From the NCBI RefSeq assembly GCF_020360975.1, contig NW_025408673.1, positions 2,666,001 to 2,730,000 of the forward strand: a DNA stretch of 64,000 nucleotides, written 5' to 3'. The translations under genes were made by a program, and so were the position numbers. The stretch comes from Hirsutella rhossiliensis. Lineage: Eukaryota > Ascomycota > Sordariomycetes > Hypocreales > Ophiocordycipitaceae. A model generated the notes under the pieces. The model did no database searches and was not told the origin of the DNA. It saw only the letters and a list, made by a program, of their open reading frames with translations. Below are positions 30,978-42,599 of the stretch, one piece after another. How positions within the stretch are numbered: position 1 is the first letter of the stretch; each line of letters begins with the position of its first letter.

Positions 30978-33591
30978 GGCCCAATTATCTATACACCTCC
31001 TTTTATTAACTGTACACCAAAAAGTGGATCAACTGTGGCTGGGTCAGGCGCAGTGCCGATGCCGCTAATTTTGGTGCGCCCATTCCCGGCCGGCCAGCTG
31101 GCCAGTTCGTGATGCTTGCGTAACAACATCCTGTAACCGTAACTATCAGCAATACCATCAAAACTGAAGCTATTCGCACCGCGTTTTCTGCCCTTACGAG
31201 CCCGAATCATGGAGTCGCTTACGAAGACACTATTCCCGACCTTCCAGGCCGCGATGGAAGCCGCCGATACCGTTGTTGAGGCTGAGGGCTACGCCCTACA
31301 CATTCGAACATCGAAGCGGGATAACGCTGGCCAACGCAAGTCTGCACTTGTTCGTTGTATCAAGGCCGGCCCCTACGAAAATCGGAAGGATAAAGCTGCT
31401 CATATCTCTCGTCGTCGCCTCAATACAGCAACCCAGAAAACAGACTGTGAATTTCGCCTCTCGTTGAAGGAAAAACGCGGTTACTGGACTATCTCTTATC
31501 TTCACGATGTTCACAATCATCGCCTTGTTGATGACCCGATGGTCTTTCCGAAGTACCGGGCGCTTGTTATCCAGAAGTATCGCGACGACATTATCCGGAA
31601 GTTTAATAACAATACCCGGCCGACCGATATTGCTGGCGAGCTTCGTGACCTGGTTCACGACGATCCTCGTTTAGCCGGTATCACGGCTCAAGACGTGAGT
31701 AACGCCTTGGCTAGGCACCGTCAGGAAGAACTAGCTGGCCGTACGCCTCTTCAGTTTCTCTACGACCGGCTAGATAAGTCCGACTTCTTTCATCGAGATA
31801 GTCGTGATCCCCAGGGCCGGCTAACTGGGCTATTTCTCGCGCCTCGTGCTACCTTCCATCGATGGCGTCAGCATCACGATGTCCTCGTCCTCGACTGTAC
31901 CTACAAGACGAACCGATTCAATATGCCGTTATTGAATATCTGCGCGGCCACTCGAGATAACAAAACGTTCTCTATTGCCTCTATCTTCTTGAACGGCGAG
32001 ACCGAGTCCCATTACTATTGGGCTATCTCGTTGCTGCTAGTCCTTTGCGAGAAGGAGTCGATCCCATTTCCAAGGGTCACTGTCACGGACCGAGATACTG
32101 CGTTGCTTAAGGCGTTAGATAGCTTTCGCGAGCTTCAAAACAGTACTAACCTTCTCTGCACGTGGCATATTAACCAGAATGTCGTTGCGAAATGCAAGCA
32201 ATTTTTCCTAAGGCATCAAAAATCGGCAATCGAGTCGTACGGGCCCCGGCATTCCAAGCGTTTCTACAAGAGTGGAACGAGATCGTCAAGTCACAAGATG
32301 TGAATAGCTTCAACGAACGTTTACGCCAATTTGAGACACCAGGCCGCCACCCGCTTGCAGCTATACAATACTGTTGCAATACGTGGCTAACGCCTTGGAA
32401 GGAGAAGTTTGTATCTTGTTTCGTTAATCAATATCGCCACTTCGGGCGTACAACGACCTCGATCGTCGAGGACTTCACTCTCATATGAAGAAGTTCCTTT
32501 GGTCCTGTACGGGCGATTTGACGACCGTTTTCCAACGATTCGAACGCTTCTGGGGCCATCAGGCTGCTCAGATCACAGCGATAGAGAATCGAAACCTCCA
32601 CAAGATATCAACGTTCTCCTACAGGCGCCGTATATGCCGATCCGCGAGCGAGTATCGTCATATGCGTTAAAGCTACTAATAGATGAGCATCGCAAGATCC
32701 TCTAGACCCCGAAGTCAACGGGCCAAACCGCCGCCAGGTCAATGTCCTTGTAATTGGGCTACTAGTCGAGGGCTACCGTGCTGCCATCGAATCTTCGAGT
32801 CTATCAACACCAATACCTCCCTTACACTCGACGACTTCGACCCATTTTGGTATATTCCGATCGATACAAGCGCTCAGGGCACAAGCCCTACTCGGGCACC
32901 ATACGAGCCACAAGTTATCAGGGCTAAGGGCCGCCCCAAGGGCTCACTCAACCTCGAAGAGTCACGGCGGTCAAGATCAACGCGGCGGGATCCGTCACAT
33001 CACGAGATCGCTGAACGGCATGAGCGGGCTGAGGCTATACGACTGCCTCCTCCTCAACGGCACCAGCGGCGATGACGGGTACGGTAACGGCCGCGATGAC
33101 TTCAACGGAACGAGGGCTGCGGCACATCGAGGAAAACGGCGATACGTACGAGGCAGGCACACGGATGCAACGGGCGTATCAACAAGCCGGGCGTCAAACG
33201 CCAGTCTCTGATGATGACGATCAGCCGGTACGGCGGGAGACCCAAGACTGCATCTTCGTCGCCGGCCTCACGGACGATGCCGCCCTTGAGGATGTATGGG
33301 ATCAATTGGAATCACAGTTAGATGAAGCGGATCAGGCACGTAGTGCACTCGAAGAAGGAGGCCTGTTGTAAACACCAAAGAATAGTCTCATCAGCATAGA
33401 AAGCGCAGTACGAATAGCTTCAATTTTGGGTGCCTTATCGTTGAAGGAGAACTGTTACTACCTGGCTCTACTTATCGTAGAGAATGTGTGCATACAAATT
33501 GGCGGTATCGGCCCTCTTCGGCCGTCAGCCACAGTTAATCCACTTTTTGGGTGTACAGTTAATGAAAGTGGGTGGATAGATAACTTGGGCC
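30978..33591 (+). mobile_element. MULE (Mutator-like) DNA transposon 1
   Basis: Imperfect inverted repeats of about 65-100 bp begin GGCCCAA at both ends and share TTAACTGTACACC and AAAAAGTGGAT blocks. A duplication TTGAATTG flanks them (30969-30976 and 33592-33599), 8 bp perfect or 9 with one mismatch; Mutator-type elements make 9. A transposase with DDE core and SWIM finger lies between. RIP has not acted. The right end lies 183 bp before the start codon of the aspartic protease gene. Confidence 0.9.
31209..33371 (+). CDS. MULE transposase (frameshifted)
   Basis: The first frame, 31209-32303, begins with a FAR1/GCM-type zinc region (VRCIKAG, TDCEFRL, DVHNHRL) and the MULE core: VLDCTYKTNRFNMPLL with the first Asp, TVTDRDTALLKAL with the second, CTWHINQNV after it. 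Near 32215 the frame changes to 32192-32488 (FQAFLQEWNEIV), then to 32485-32670 (FERFWGHQAAQI), then to 32683-33075, which carries the SWIM finger CPCNWATSRGLPCCH and a basic tail (RAKGRPKGSLN). 33072-33371 adds an acidic C-terminus. At least four indels break one protein of about 700 residues. Confidence 0.85.
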
Positions 33592-33774
33592 TTGAATTGT
33601 TAGTCTATATATGTAAGTCGGTGATTTACAGCCATTTCCTACTTTCTTGTGTAACTTCATTCCAGTCTTTCTCTCCTTGGTCTCTCCCTCGTTGAGAAAT
33701 CTCTTTTAATTTATTGGCGCTATTTCAACAACGTTCCCAGCCCCTACACAGAGCAAGATACTATGTGATATACC
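33592..33774 (+). promoter_or_regulatory. remaining promoter of the aspartic protease gene
   Basis: Only 183 bp separate the MULE end from the start codon. It holds TATATAT at 33606-33612 and a CT-rich run at about 33663-33705, the usual fungal initiation context. Any control sites further upstream were displaced by 2.6 kb when the MULE inserted. Confidence 0.55.
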
Positions 33775-35426
33775 ATGGTATCCATACATGTACTCGGTTT
33801 GTTCCTTCTCTTTGGCAAGCAGACTCTTGCTCAGGATGGACAAGGAGTTGTCGTTGTGCCGCTTGAGCGGCGAGACGACCCTCTCCAATATTTCATGAAA
33901 TTCCAAGTCGGAGAGCAAACAATGAAGGGGTTGCTCGATACCGGTAGCGCCGACCTTCTTATCTTTCAACAGGGCTCAGACATCTGCAAGCTTGACCTTC
34001 AACAATGTGATAACTCAACCACGAAGAACTTTGTCACTGGAGCCTTCGACCCAACCAAGGAGCAGGGTAGTATCCAGCAAGTTGGGGAGAAGCTTAACGC
34101 CAGCTTTGGCAATGGTGCCGAAATTCAAGGCGAATTTATCAAGGCCCCCTTCCGATTCTCCCCAGGCAGCCAGTCCGTTAATCTGCAAATGGGACTCGGT
34201 ATGACGGGAAAACTCCCAACGCCAAAGCAACCAATCATTCCTATCATTGGAGTGGGTCCGGTACAAGGAGAATCTGCCGCCACTAAAAATCCGAACAACA
34301 CCCACCCGAATATTCCAGCCCAACTCAAGAACGATGGCATTATTAAATCCAATGTCTTTGGCTTGTCATTGGCCGGTCTTGGTACGTTCATATGACTTGG
34401 CATTTCCATTTCCTTCTCCACCTTAAATACCAATGTTAACCTATAATACCGCTTTCTACCCTAGATTTAAATGACAATGGTTCCATCATCTTCGGCGGCT
34501 ATGACTTGGGGAAGATGGATGGTCCACTTATAACAATTCCGATTGAATCGACACCTAACGGCACTAAGCCTTCGTTTGTTATCAACTTCAGCGCTATAAG
34601 CTTAACCTCAATAGATCGCAACGACGACCAGGATCAAGACGGCGATATTAGTCCAAATTCCCCTGGAGCTACAGGCAATAGGAGTGAGCCCCATACAGTC
34701 AGGACAAATCAGCCAAGCGGACAAGCGGGCGGCGACAGAAGTGGATGCGTACCAGGAATGAACTACAAAAGAAGAATAACTCCAAGTCATCCAGCAGGAT
34801 TCAAGCGATCAGTTATACCCCCTAGAGCCTCGTATTCCAATTACTGCAGCAGCATCAAGTGCCGGCAGAATGAGAATGAGCAAGACGGAAATATTTTATC
34901 CGACGAGTTGCCACCTATCATTCTCATCGATTCCGGTGCTCCAGGTGCCTTTTTGCCACCACAGACTGTCCAGGCAATTGCCGACGGTTTAGGGACAACA
35001 ATTAACCAACAAAACAGAACTCTCAATGCAGTCGCATGCAATCAACTGCTGGGGAAAGCAATTAACTTTAGCATGGGAAATGACAGCGTCCAAGTCGAGG
35101 TCCCGCTTGAATTGATTATGACGCCGCACACCGTTATGTCTCTAGGCAATAGCTCAAACGAACAGAGCCAAAACTCTGACGGGATGTGCAAGTTACCGAT
35201 ATTTGTTACAGACCCTGCAACTCCCTTTTCCATCCTGGGCGCACCTATAATGCAGATGATGTACATAATCCATGACAAGGAAACCGAGGCACTCCATATT
35301 GCGCGGGCGAAAATGGGACAGACACAATCTGATATTCGGGAGTTCGTATCACCTAACGACGTCGAGAGCATCCAGAACGGCCTAAGCAGTGTAGGTAGCG
35401 AAGGCAGTGCAGGCGGTTTAGGCTAG
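33775..35426 (+). CDS. secreted pepsin-like (A1 family) aspartic protease
   Basis: Two exons, 33775-34381 and 34465-35426, with an 83-nt intron (GTACGT to CTAG, branch-like TTAAC), encode 522 residues. MVSIHVLGLFLLFGKQTLA is a signal peptide. The two catalytic sites are LLDTGSADLLIF and ILIDSGAPGAF, and the C-terminal fold motif FSILGAPIMQMMYIIHD is present. About 95 residues rich in Asp, Asn and Ser, with Cys in SGCVPG, lie between the halves just before the second site, a long insertion compared with pepsin. No C-terminal hydrophobic tail is visible, so GPI anchoring is unlikely. The gene is intact and not RIP-mutated. It would cleave proteins outside the cell; the substrate is unknown. Confidence 0.9.
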
Positions 35427-35470
35427 GTGTAAGAGACTGGCCCGGAGTTTGTTTAACAAACAAGTACTGT
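35427..35470 (+). other. 3' flank of the protease gene
   Basis: Only 44 bp separate the stop codon from the 5' end of the right-hand LINE, so the native polyadenylation region may be lost or lie within the LINE. Confidence 0.5.
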
Positions 35471-35958
35471 TGTCGCGAAGCGTGGCCTGATTTCGCAGTT
35501 CTCGGAGATATCCCTTGGCAAGAGGGACTAAGGAAGCTAAAAACACCCGGTGTAGAAGAAGGAAGAAGGAGCTCAAAAGAGGTGCAGAAAGGAGGGTAGG
35601 GGCATAAGGGGAAGTATAAGTAGCGATAGCTTCCTATAGAGGTAGCGAGAGATAAGACGGATATGCCGGCAACGGCTAAAAAGGAGGGGAAAACCGGCAA
35701 AAAGCTCGGTAGTTAAAAGGACATTAGTAGCTTCTTTAAATAGGATCTTCTTTATTAATTGAGATGCTAGATAGGTATAAAGAGGGGCGTTAGATAGGGG
35801 AAAAAAGGACAATTAAGGCAATATAACAATCACTCCCCTACCGCAATTGCTGCCCCTATAAAATTCAAATATCTCTGCCTTGCCTATCCGTCCCCTTACT
35901 TCTACTTTTACCTTTATGTATTTTATATGCACTTCTCCTATCTCTCTTCGCGAGAGTA
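35471..35958 (+). repeat. LINE 5' end, right arm of the inverted repeat
   Basis: This is the inverted partner of 28792-29270, more RIP-mutated than the left arm. It leads into ORF1 of the right-hand LINE. Confidence 0.8.
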
Positions 35959-36169
35959 TTAGCATAGGGCCTGCCTATATAAAAATTGCCTCTATAGTCT
36001 AGGATATTTAGGTATCCTAGGACGAATTAACCCGGCATCCTTAAAGACCTTAGTATAACTACGATCACGTCTTCTCGGCTAACTTTTCGAAACCAAGCCT
36101 AAAACATAGAAAACGCATACGCCTAGAACCGTCGCGAATAGCGTATTACGCCCCCCTAAGTGCAGCCTC

Positions 36170-37823
36170 GTGCAGCAACTAGCGGGTGCGCAATATGCTG
36201 CTAAAGATTGCGAATTAGGCGAGGTTCTCCCCTATACGGGTGGAAAACTCTTCCCCGCCAACGGGACTAAGCCCGGACCCGACTTAGGACCCCGGCCTAG
36301 ATATAAGGAGGGCCCTATTAACCTTAACCCCCTTAACTTAAGGGTCGAAATAAGCACCCTAGAGGCTAGGGCCCGCTTAGAAGAAGCTTTAGAAGGCTAA
36401 CGCCTTCTAAGGACCCTAGAAGAAAGGCCTAGGACCCGAGACTAGGACCTAGAGGATATTAAGATAGAAGATAATACCTAGCCTATACTAAAGACTAGCC
36501 TCTTTAGGCCTAGCCTAGCCCTACCTTAGGCTAGCTACTTTTAGCCTAACTAGCCCCTAAAGTAAGTAAAGGGGCGAAAGAGAGCTACGCTTAGTAGCCT
36601 TATTAGCCTTACGCCTATCCGACCTACGCTTTAACGCTTATAGTAGACCTAGCCCTAGCCCTAGCACCCCTTCCCTAGGGACCGGGCCTAGGGGTTCCTT
36701 TAGCAGGCCCTCTAGGCCCTTAAGGAAGCCTAAAAAATCGAACCCTTTTATAAGACCCTTATAAAAGGACTTAAGAAGGCAGCTATAAGGACCCCGGACC
36801 GCTAATAGCCCCCGTAACAGCCCCTATACTAGCCTAAGGCCGCCTAGCAGCCTAGGGCTACCTAAGGAAACCTCGAAGCGAGCTTATAGGCTAAGGTTAC
36901 CGTAAAGAAGGCGCCTAAGGCCCTAGCTAAGGCCCTAGCTAAGGCTCCGGCAAAAGCCCTAGCTAAAACCCTAGCTAAGGCCCTAGCTAAGAAGAACGTA
37001 AAAGAGGACTTTTAACTTATCTTAAAGTTAAAGAAGGAATCGCTAACGCCGACTATTAACTATATTACGCTTCGCAACGAGCTTAATAAGGCTATAGGGG
37101 AACTAGCTATATTAGCTCTATCGACCTTAAATAAAGGTAATATAGTTATAACGATAAAGGCCCTATATACGGTAAAAAAGCTTCTAGAGTAGCGGGAGAA
37201 GTAGTCCCTATACCTTAAGGAGCTACCTATTAAATCGGCCGACCTTCCTACTAGCTAGACTAAGCTAGTAGCCCGGAGCGTCCCTAACCTCTTAGAAACC
37301 CCTATCCTCGATATCTTTACCGTAGAAGCTAAAACCTTTAGCGGGATCGATATCCTAGGGCAGCTTAGGTAGCTAGGCACCCTAGGCCTAACGTAGAAGG
37401 TAGGATCGGTCGTCTTCGTAGTCCCTTTAAAGGCTATAGGGGCTAAATACCGAAAAAAGGCCTCTATATAGCAGGGCTATAGATTAAAGTCGAGGTATAT
37501 AAGGAATATACTATACGCACGTAGTACTATAGGTGCCTTTCCTTTAGCTATAACCCCTAGACCTGCCGGCAGCCTATTAGGTATGCCTTTTACCCGGAAA
37601 AGTACTTAACTAAGGACTATAACTACCTTAGCTATAAGGCTAGCTAAGGCTGCTCTTACTTTAAGGTCTAATACTATAACTATAAGGGAGAGTACCTTAC
37701 GACTAATAAAGTATAATACGGAGTCTATAAGGGAATAACTAATACCTAATAGCCTTAGCCCCCTTACGCCTTTAAGGCCCTTAAAGCCCCCTAGGCCCCC
37801 TAGGCCTAACTATAACCCTATTA
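36170..37823 (+). pseudogene. LINE ORF1 (nucleic-acid-binding Gag-like), RIP-ruined
   Basis: An opening 76-codon frame (36170-36400) precedes a long stop-riddled stretch. A tandem Ala-Lys-rich segment (KALAKALAKA) lies near 36900-36990. Around 37490-37700 the frame shows Tyr at spacings of CCHC knuckles (YYRCLSF, YAFYPEKY, YYNYKGEY), fitting three zinc knuckles whose TGC/TGT codons became TAC/TAT. It would bind LINE RNA. The solo LTR inserts just after. Confidence 0.6.
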
Positions 37824-37828
37824 GTATT
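37824..37828. repeat. TSD GTATT of solo LTR B, left copy
   Basis: GTATT recurs at 38397-38401. Confidence 0.75.
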
Positions 37829-38396
37829 TCTTAAGGTATATAAGTAAAAGCGGAATTTTAGGAAATCAAGGAATCACGTAAGACTATATAATAGAGGGGA
37901 AGAAGGAGTATAAGGTAGGATTTTTAACGGAATTTATTAGTAGTATATTAGTATATAGAAGAGGTATTAAAGTTAATAATTCTCTATCTATCTACTAGCG
38001 GACATGCTATCTTATATAGATAATTATAGCTAAACGGAAGAACCTTTCGGGACTAGATTTAGGCTGCCGTATAGCCTTAAGACTAGGGAATTCCGTAATA
38101 TCTCGAGTAAATCTAGAAGTATCTTAGTTCTACTAATATTCGTGTTTAGAGGAGGTTAGTCGTGCCGGTGTTCTTAAGAGGTCTTAGCTAGTATTCTAAG
38201 CTAGCTCTGTTCCTTCGATTCCCGATTATACGATAACCGGCAACCCGTTTAATATATAATAATATATAAAATAACGAGCGATTCTTACTCTATAGGATAA
38301 GATTTTGTCTATAATTAATATACTACTTATTAGCTTATATAATTAGGAGAGTATATTATAGCTGCTTTATTTATAGTAGGAACACCGTTCCTTATA
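37829..38396. repeat. 568-bp solo LTR-like repeat, copy B
   Basis: It has exactly the same length as copy A and lies in the same orientation. It begins TCTTAAGGTATATAAG and ends CCGTTCCTTATA, with a perfect GTATT duplication. Different host sites with different duplications show two independent insertions. Confidence 0.8.
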
Positions 38397-41300
38397 GTAT
38401 TATATAGCATAATACTAATAGGTAGGAAATAGCTAACCTATCGATCCTAGAGTAGGCCCTAGAAATAAGAGCGGACCTTATCTTATTATAAGAGCCTTAC
38501 CTCTATAAGATCGATAATAGCTATATCCCTATATAATATCCGGCCTATAACGTTATAACCCCTATCCCTTCTACCGACTTTCCTAAGCTTGCTAGAAGGC
38601 CTAGGGTTATAGCTTATAAGAGGAAGGAAGCTCGGATAGAAGCTAGCCCTAGCTTCGACCTCTTTTATAATCCTAATATATAAGCTATAAGGGTAAAAGG
38701 CGCCGAGCTATTTACCCTTATTAACCTATATAACGAAAAAGAAGTTAAAGGGGCCTTAGCTAGCTAAGGCTAGTAAGGGCCCCTTATAATAAAAAGGCTA
38801 CTACTAATAGCCTAGCTCCTATAGTAGCCCTTCCTACTAATAAGGGACTTTAACTTATACTACCCTTATTAGAACCCTTCTACGAAACCCTTTAAGGCCT
38901 ATAAGGTAGAAGCCCTTATTAGCTAGCTCGACCGCTATAAGGCTTCCTTACTAATAGATCTTAAGGTAGCTATAGAGGGCACCTATTAAAGGAAAGGCTT
39001 AAAAGGGGCCTCGGTTATAGACCTTACTTTCTATAGCCCCTTTAAATAGCTAACCTAGGCTAACTTCCGCTTCCTAGAAGCTATAGGCTTAGATTATAGG
39101 CCTATAGCCTTTAAAGCTAGCTTAAGGGGCCCTAATAGGCTACTACTAGCTAGGCCTACTACTTATAATTATAAGAAAGTAAACTAAAAGGTATTCTCGG
39201 AATACCTAGCTAAGAAGGAATAGGACCTCCTTATAACTATAGAGAGGGCTATAAAAAGAGATAACTTAAAAGGGATAGCTTCCCTTTTAATAAGAACCCT
39301 TATAGAGGCCTCGAACGTAGCGATACCGAAAAAGAGGCCTTATAAGGGATCTAAGTACTAGTAGACTAATAAGCTAATATGCCTTCGGAAAGCCCTAAGC
39401 TAAGCCTAACGAGCTTATAGGCTAGCCTAGGATAAAGAGAGCTAGAAGAGCTTTATAGAGGCCCGAAATAGCTTTAAGTATACTATTAAGGCTACTAAAA
39501 AGCAATACTAAGAGAGCTTCTTAATAGAAGTAGTAGGAAAGGACGTCTTTATAGCCTTTTCCTATACTAAGGCTAGAGCTAACCCTACCCTTCTTAGTAT
39601 CTAATATATAAAAGAAGGGATAAAGGTAAAAGCTAATACCTTTATAGAAAAATATAAGGCCTTCTTAATAACCCTTTTTCCGACCCTAGACCCTAGCCCT
39701 AGCCCTCCCCTTAGCCCCCCTAGAGCCTAGAAAAAGAAGAGCCCTTAGGCTATATAGGTAGTAAGGGCACGGTTAAGTAGGACTAGCTAGAGCTAAAGGA
39801 CCCTAAGATTAAGAGGGTTATTTTTAGCTCTTTTAATAAGAAAGCCCCTAGCCCGGACTCCCTTAGCTTCCTCCCTATTTAATACGTATATAAGGCTATC
39901 CCTATAGTCTTTAATAAGGCCTATAAAGCCCTATTTAACTAAGGATACTACCCTAAGGTATAGAAGGAAGCTATAGGAATTATACTCCCTAAGTAAAATA
40001 AGTAAGACTATACTATCCCTAAAGCCTATAGGGTTATAAGTCTACTTAACTACTTAGGAAAAGTCCTCGAAAAGCTATACGCTACCCGGCTAAGCTATCT
40101 AGCTAATACGGCCGGGCTTTTAAACCCTACGTAGCTATAGGGACGAAAGCAGCGGTTAGCTATAGACATAGCCCTCCTCCTCCTATACTATATCTAAAAG
40201 AAGCAGGAGTTTAATAAGAAGGCTATTACTAGTACCCTCTTATTAAATATAAAGGGCCCCTTCGATTTCGTATTAAAGGAATAGCTTATAAGGGTCCTAA
40301 AGGAATTAAACTTCCTTAAGGCCCTTATAAGCTAGGTAGACTACTTCCTTACTAAAAGGAAGATCTAGCTAGCCTTTAAGGGGTAAGTCTAGCCCCTTAT
40401 AGACCTAGTAATAGGAGTACCTTAAGGGTCCCCTATTAGCCCTATTTTATTCCTCTTATACGTAAGGGGGATACTAGCGGCTAAGGGATACTAGCTGTCT
40501 TATATAGATAACTTTAGTATCTCTATAACATCGACCTCGGCTAAGAAAAACGTTTAGTAGCTAGAAGCAATAGCTATTAACTTATTCGAATAAGCTAAAG
40601 ACTAAGGGGTCTACTTTAACCCCTTAAAGATAGAACTTATCTACTTTAATAGGCAACGACAGCCTATTTTAAAGGGTATAATAGTAGGAGGCTTATTTTT
40701 TAAGGCAAAGCCCTTAGTACGCTAGCTAAGGGTCTTCTTTAATTCCAGGCTCCTATTTAAATAATATATTAAGAAGAAGGTAGTATCTATATAAGCTGCC
40801 TTTAAAGGACTATCCCGCTTAACCTCTACGTAAAAAGGCCTATTATTTAGAGCCTCTAAATAGCTCTACTAAGCCTATATAACCTCTATAGTAGACTACG
40901 GGGCCTAACTTTAATATAGGGGGCCTAAGACCCTTAAGAACCTTATAAAAGCCTTTCTAAAGGCTATAAAACTAAGCTCTTCTAAAGGTCCTAGGAGCCT
41001 TTAAAGGATCCCTTATTAGGGCCTTAAAAGCTAAAGCGGCCCTACTACTATTAAAGGTACGATTTAAAAGGGCATGCCTCTCCTACGCCCTCCGGACCCT
41101 ATACTTCTTACTTAGTTACCTTATAAGGCAGGCTTACGACCTAGCTATATAGGATAACCTCGCTAACTCGGGCTCCGACCTAGGGGCCTTAAGCTATATT
41201 AGGCTATATATATAGCTCTTCCGCCTCCTTAAAGGCCTAGTAGCCTTTATAGGACTTAATTATAACTTAGAAAGAAGGAAAGCTAGCTAGGAGCCCTTAT

Positions 41301-41571
41301 AGGCCTTAGAGCCTAAGGCCTCTATTATAATAATAAAGGCCCTTAAGCCCTTAGCTAAGAAGTAATACTAACGCCTCTTAGCTAGCCTAGCTAGCTTAGA
41401 AGACTTTAAGTTATAGCCCCTAGCCTTCTATACTAACGGCTCTAAGGGGTGCCCTAAGGGGTCCCTTATAGAGACTAACGCTTACTCCTTCTATAAAATA
41501 GGCTTAGAGAATAGGCCTATTAAGGCGTATTATAAGAACCTAAGGCCCTTAATCGAAGTAGCTAATATAGA
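38397..41571 (+). pseudogene. LINE ORF2: endonuclease and reverse transcriptase, RIP-ruined
   Basis: The first ~700 bp fit an AP-type endonuclease (IRDFNLYYPY, DLTFYSP, as altered versions of DFN and DLT/SH blocks). The polymerase follows with IALLLLYY, LLNIKGPFDFVL, GSPISPILFLLYV near 40430 and SYIDNFSIS near 40500, the second catalytic Asp being replaced by Asn (GAC to AAC). The C-terminal RNase H starts near 41410 (FYTNGSKGC) and is cut by chromovirus 2, resuming at 51384. TAG and TAA stops are everywhere. Confidence 0.75.
41567..41571. repeat. TSD of chromovirus 2, left copy (ATAGA)
   Basis: ATAGA pairs with GTAGA at 51384-51388; the single difference is G to A in a former TG step, as RIP would cause. 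Confidence 0.65.
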
Positions 41572-42281
41572 TATTATACACTAGTCCCTTAGTACGGGGC
41601 TAGTACGTTAACCTTACCGTCTACCTAGATCTAGTATAGGTCTAACAGGTAATTAAACGGACTAGCTACTATACGTAGGTTTTAAACGTATTATACGGAC
41701 TAGCTACCGTACGTTATTACGCGCGTTAAATACGGACTAGCTACTAGTCTTACGAGTTAAAGTAAGAGTAGTAATAACTATCTATATTCTTCTCTACCCG
41801 CCTAAAATCTAGCGGGTTCTCTATCCTCTATATATACTATAGCGAGCGTAAGACCTTACTTAGGGCTTTAACCGAGTAATATCTTAACCTTATAATCGTG
41901 CGATAGTAGTACGGTGTCTTAGCGGCATTTCCTAGTATTTTCCCTAGGTAGGCATAGGTATTTCTCTATAATTTCCCCGCTATATTCTCGTAGTAACTTC
42001 TTAGGGAAATATCGGTATAGTCCTTAAGGAACTTATTATTACTTAGGAAATTATAGTATATTCCCTATATAATATATCCCTAGGGGAAATCTCCGTAAAA
42101 TATCTATATAATCAGCTTAGTTATTATTTCTAGGAATTCTAGGTAATTTCCTAGAGTTTACCCGGTAGCTTCTAGGTTCCTTCTTCCGCGGGGAGCCTTA
42201 GGGAGTTAGGGGTGTCTTCCTTAGGGGAAGTAGATATCGTTCCGGGTACCTAGATTATCGACTATAAGGTGTCCCGTAATA
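41572..42281 (-). repeat. chromovirus 2 3' LTR
   Basis: It is 710 bp long and matches 50674-51383 apart from scattered transitions. Confidence 0.85.
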
Positions 42282-42599
42282 AATGCCTAGGGTAAAAGAA
42301 TTAACCGACGTCCCTATTAGTTTCCCGCGGTGTTTAGGCGGGAGTCGCGCTAACGGGGGATCGTAGTAAAGTTACGTAGATTTCTAAGGTTAGTATAGGG
42401 AGTAACTCGTCTCTTATCTAGAACGCAACCTAGTGCGACTAATACCGGGGGCGCGAGGCGGCTAAGCCGGGAGCAAAATACTACTAGGACTAGGGGCGCT
42501 AGGTAGCTAAACTAGGGAAAACTAATTATAACCGGGGGCGCTCTATAGCTAAGCCGGTAATAAAACGAATAGTGCTAGGGATACTATAAGGCTAACCCG

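Noticed and set aside
28792..35958. The ~480-bp inverted repeat as terminal repeats of one large DNA transposon carrying the two genes
   Set aside because: The right arm continues into LINE ORF1/ORF2 and a third fragment occurs near 52455 without such a unit, so head-to-head LINE 5' ends explain it better. No target duplication outside the arms was found.
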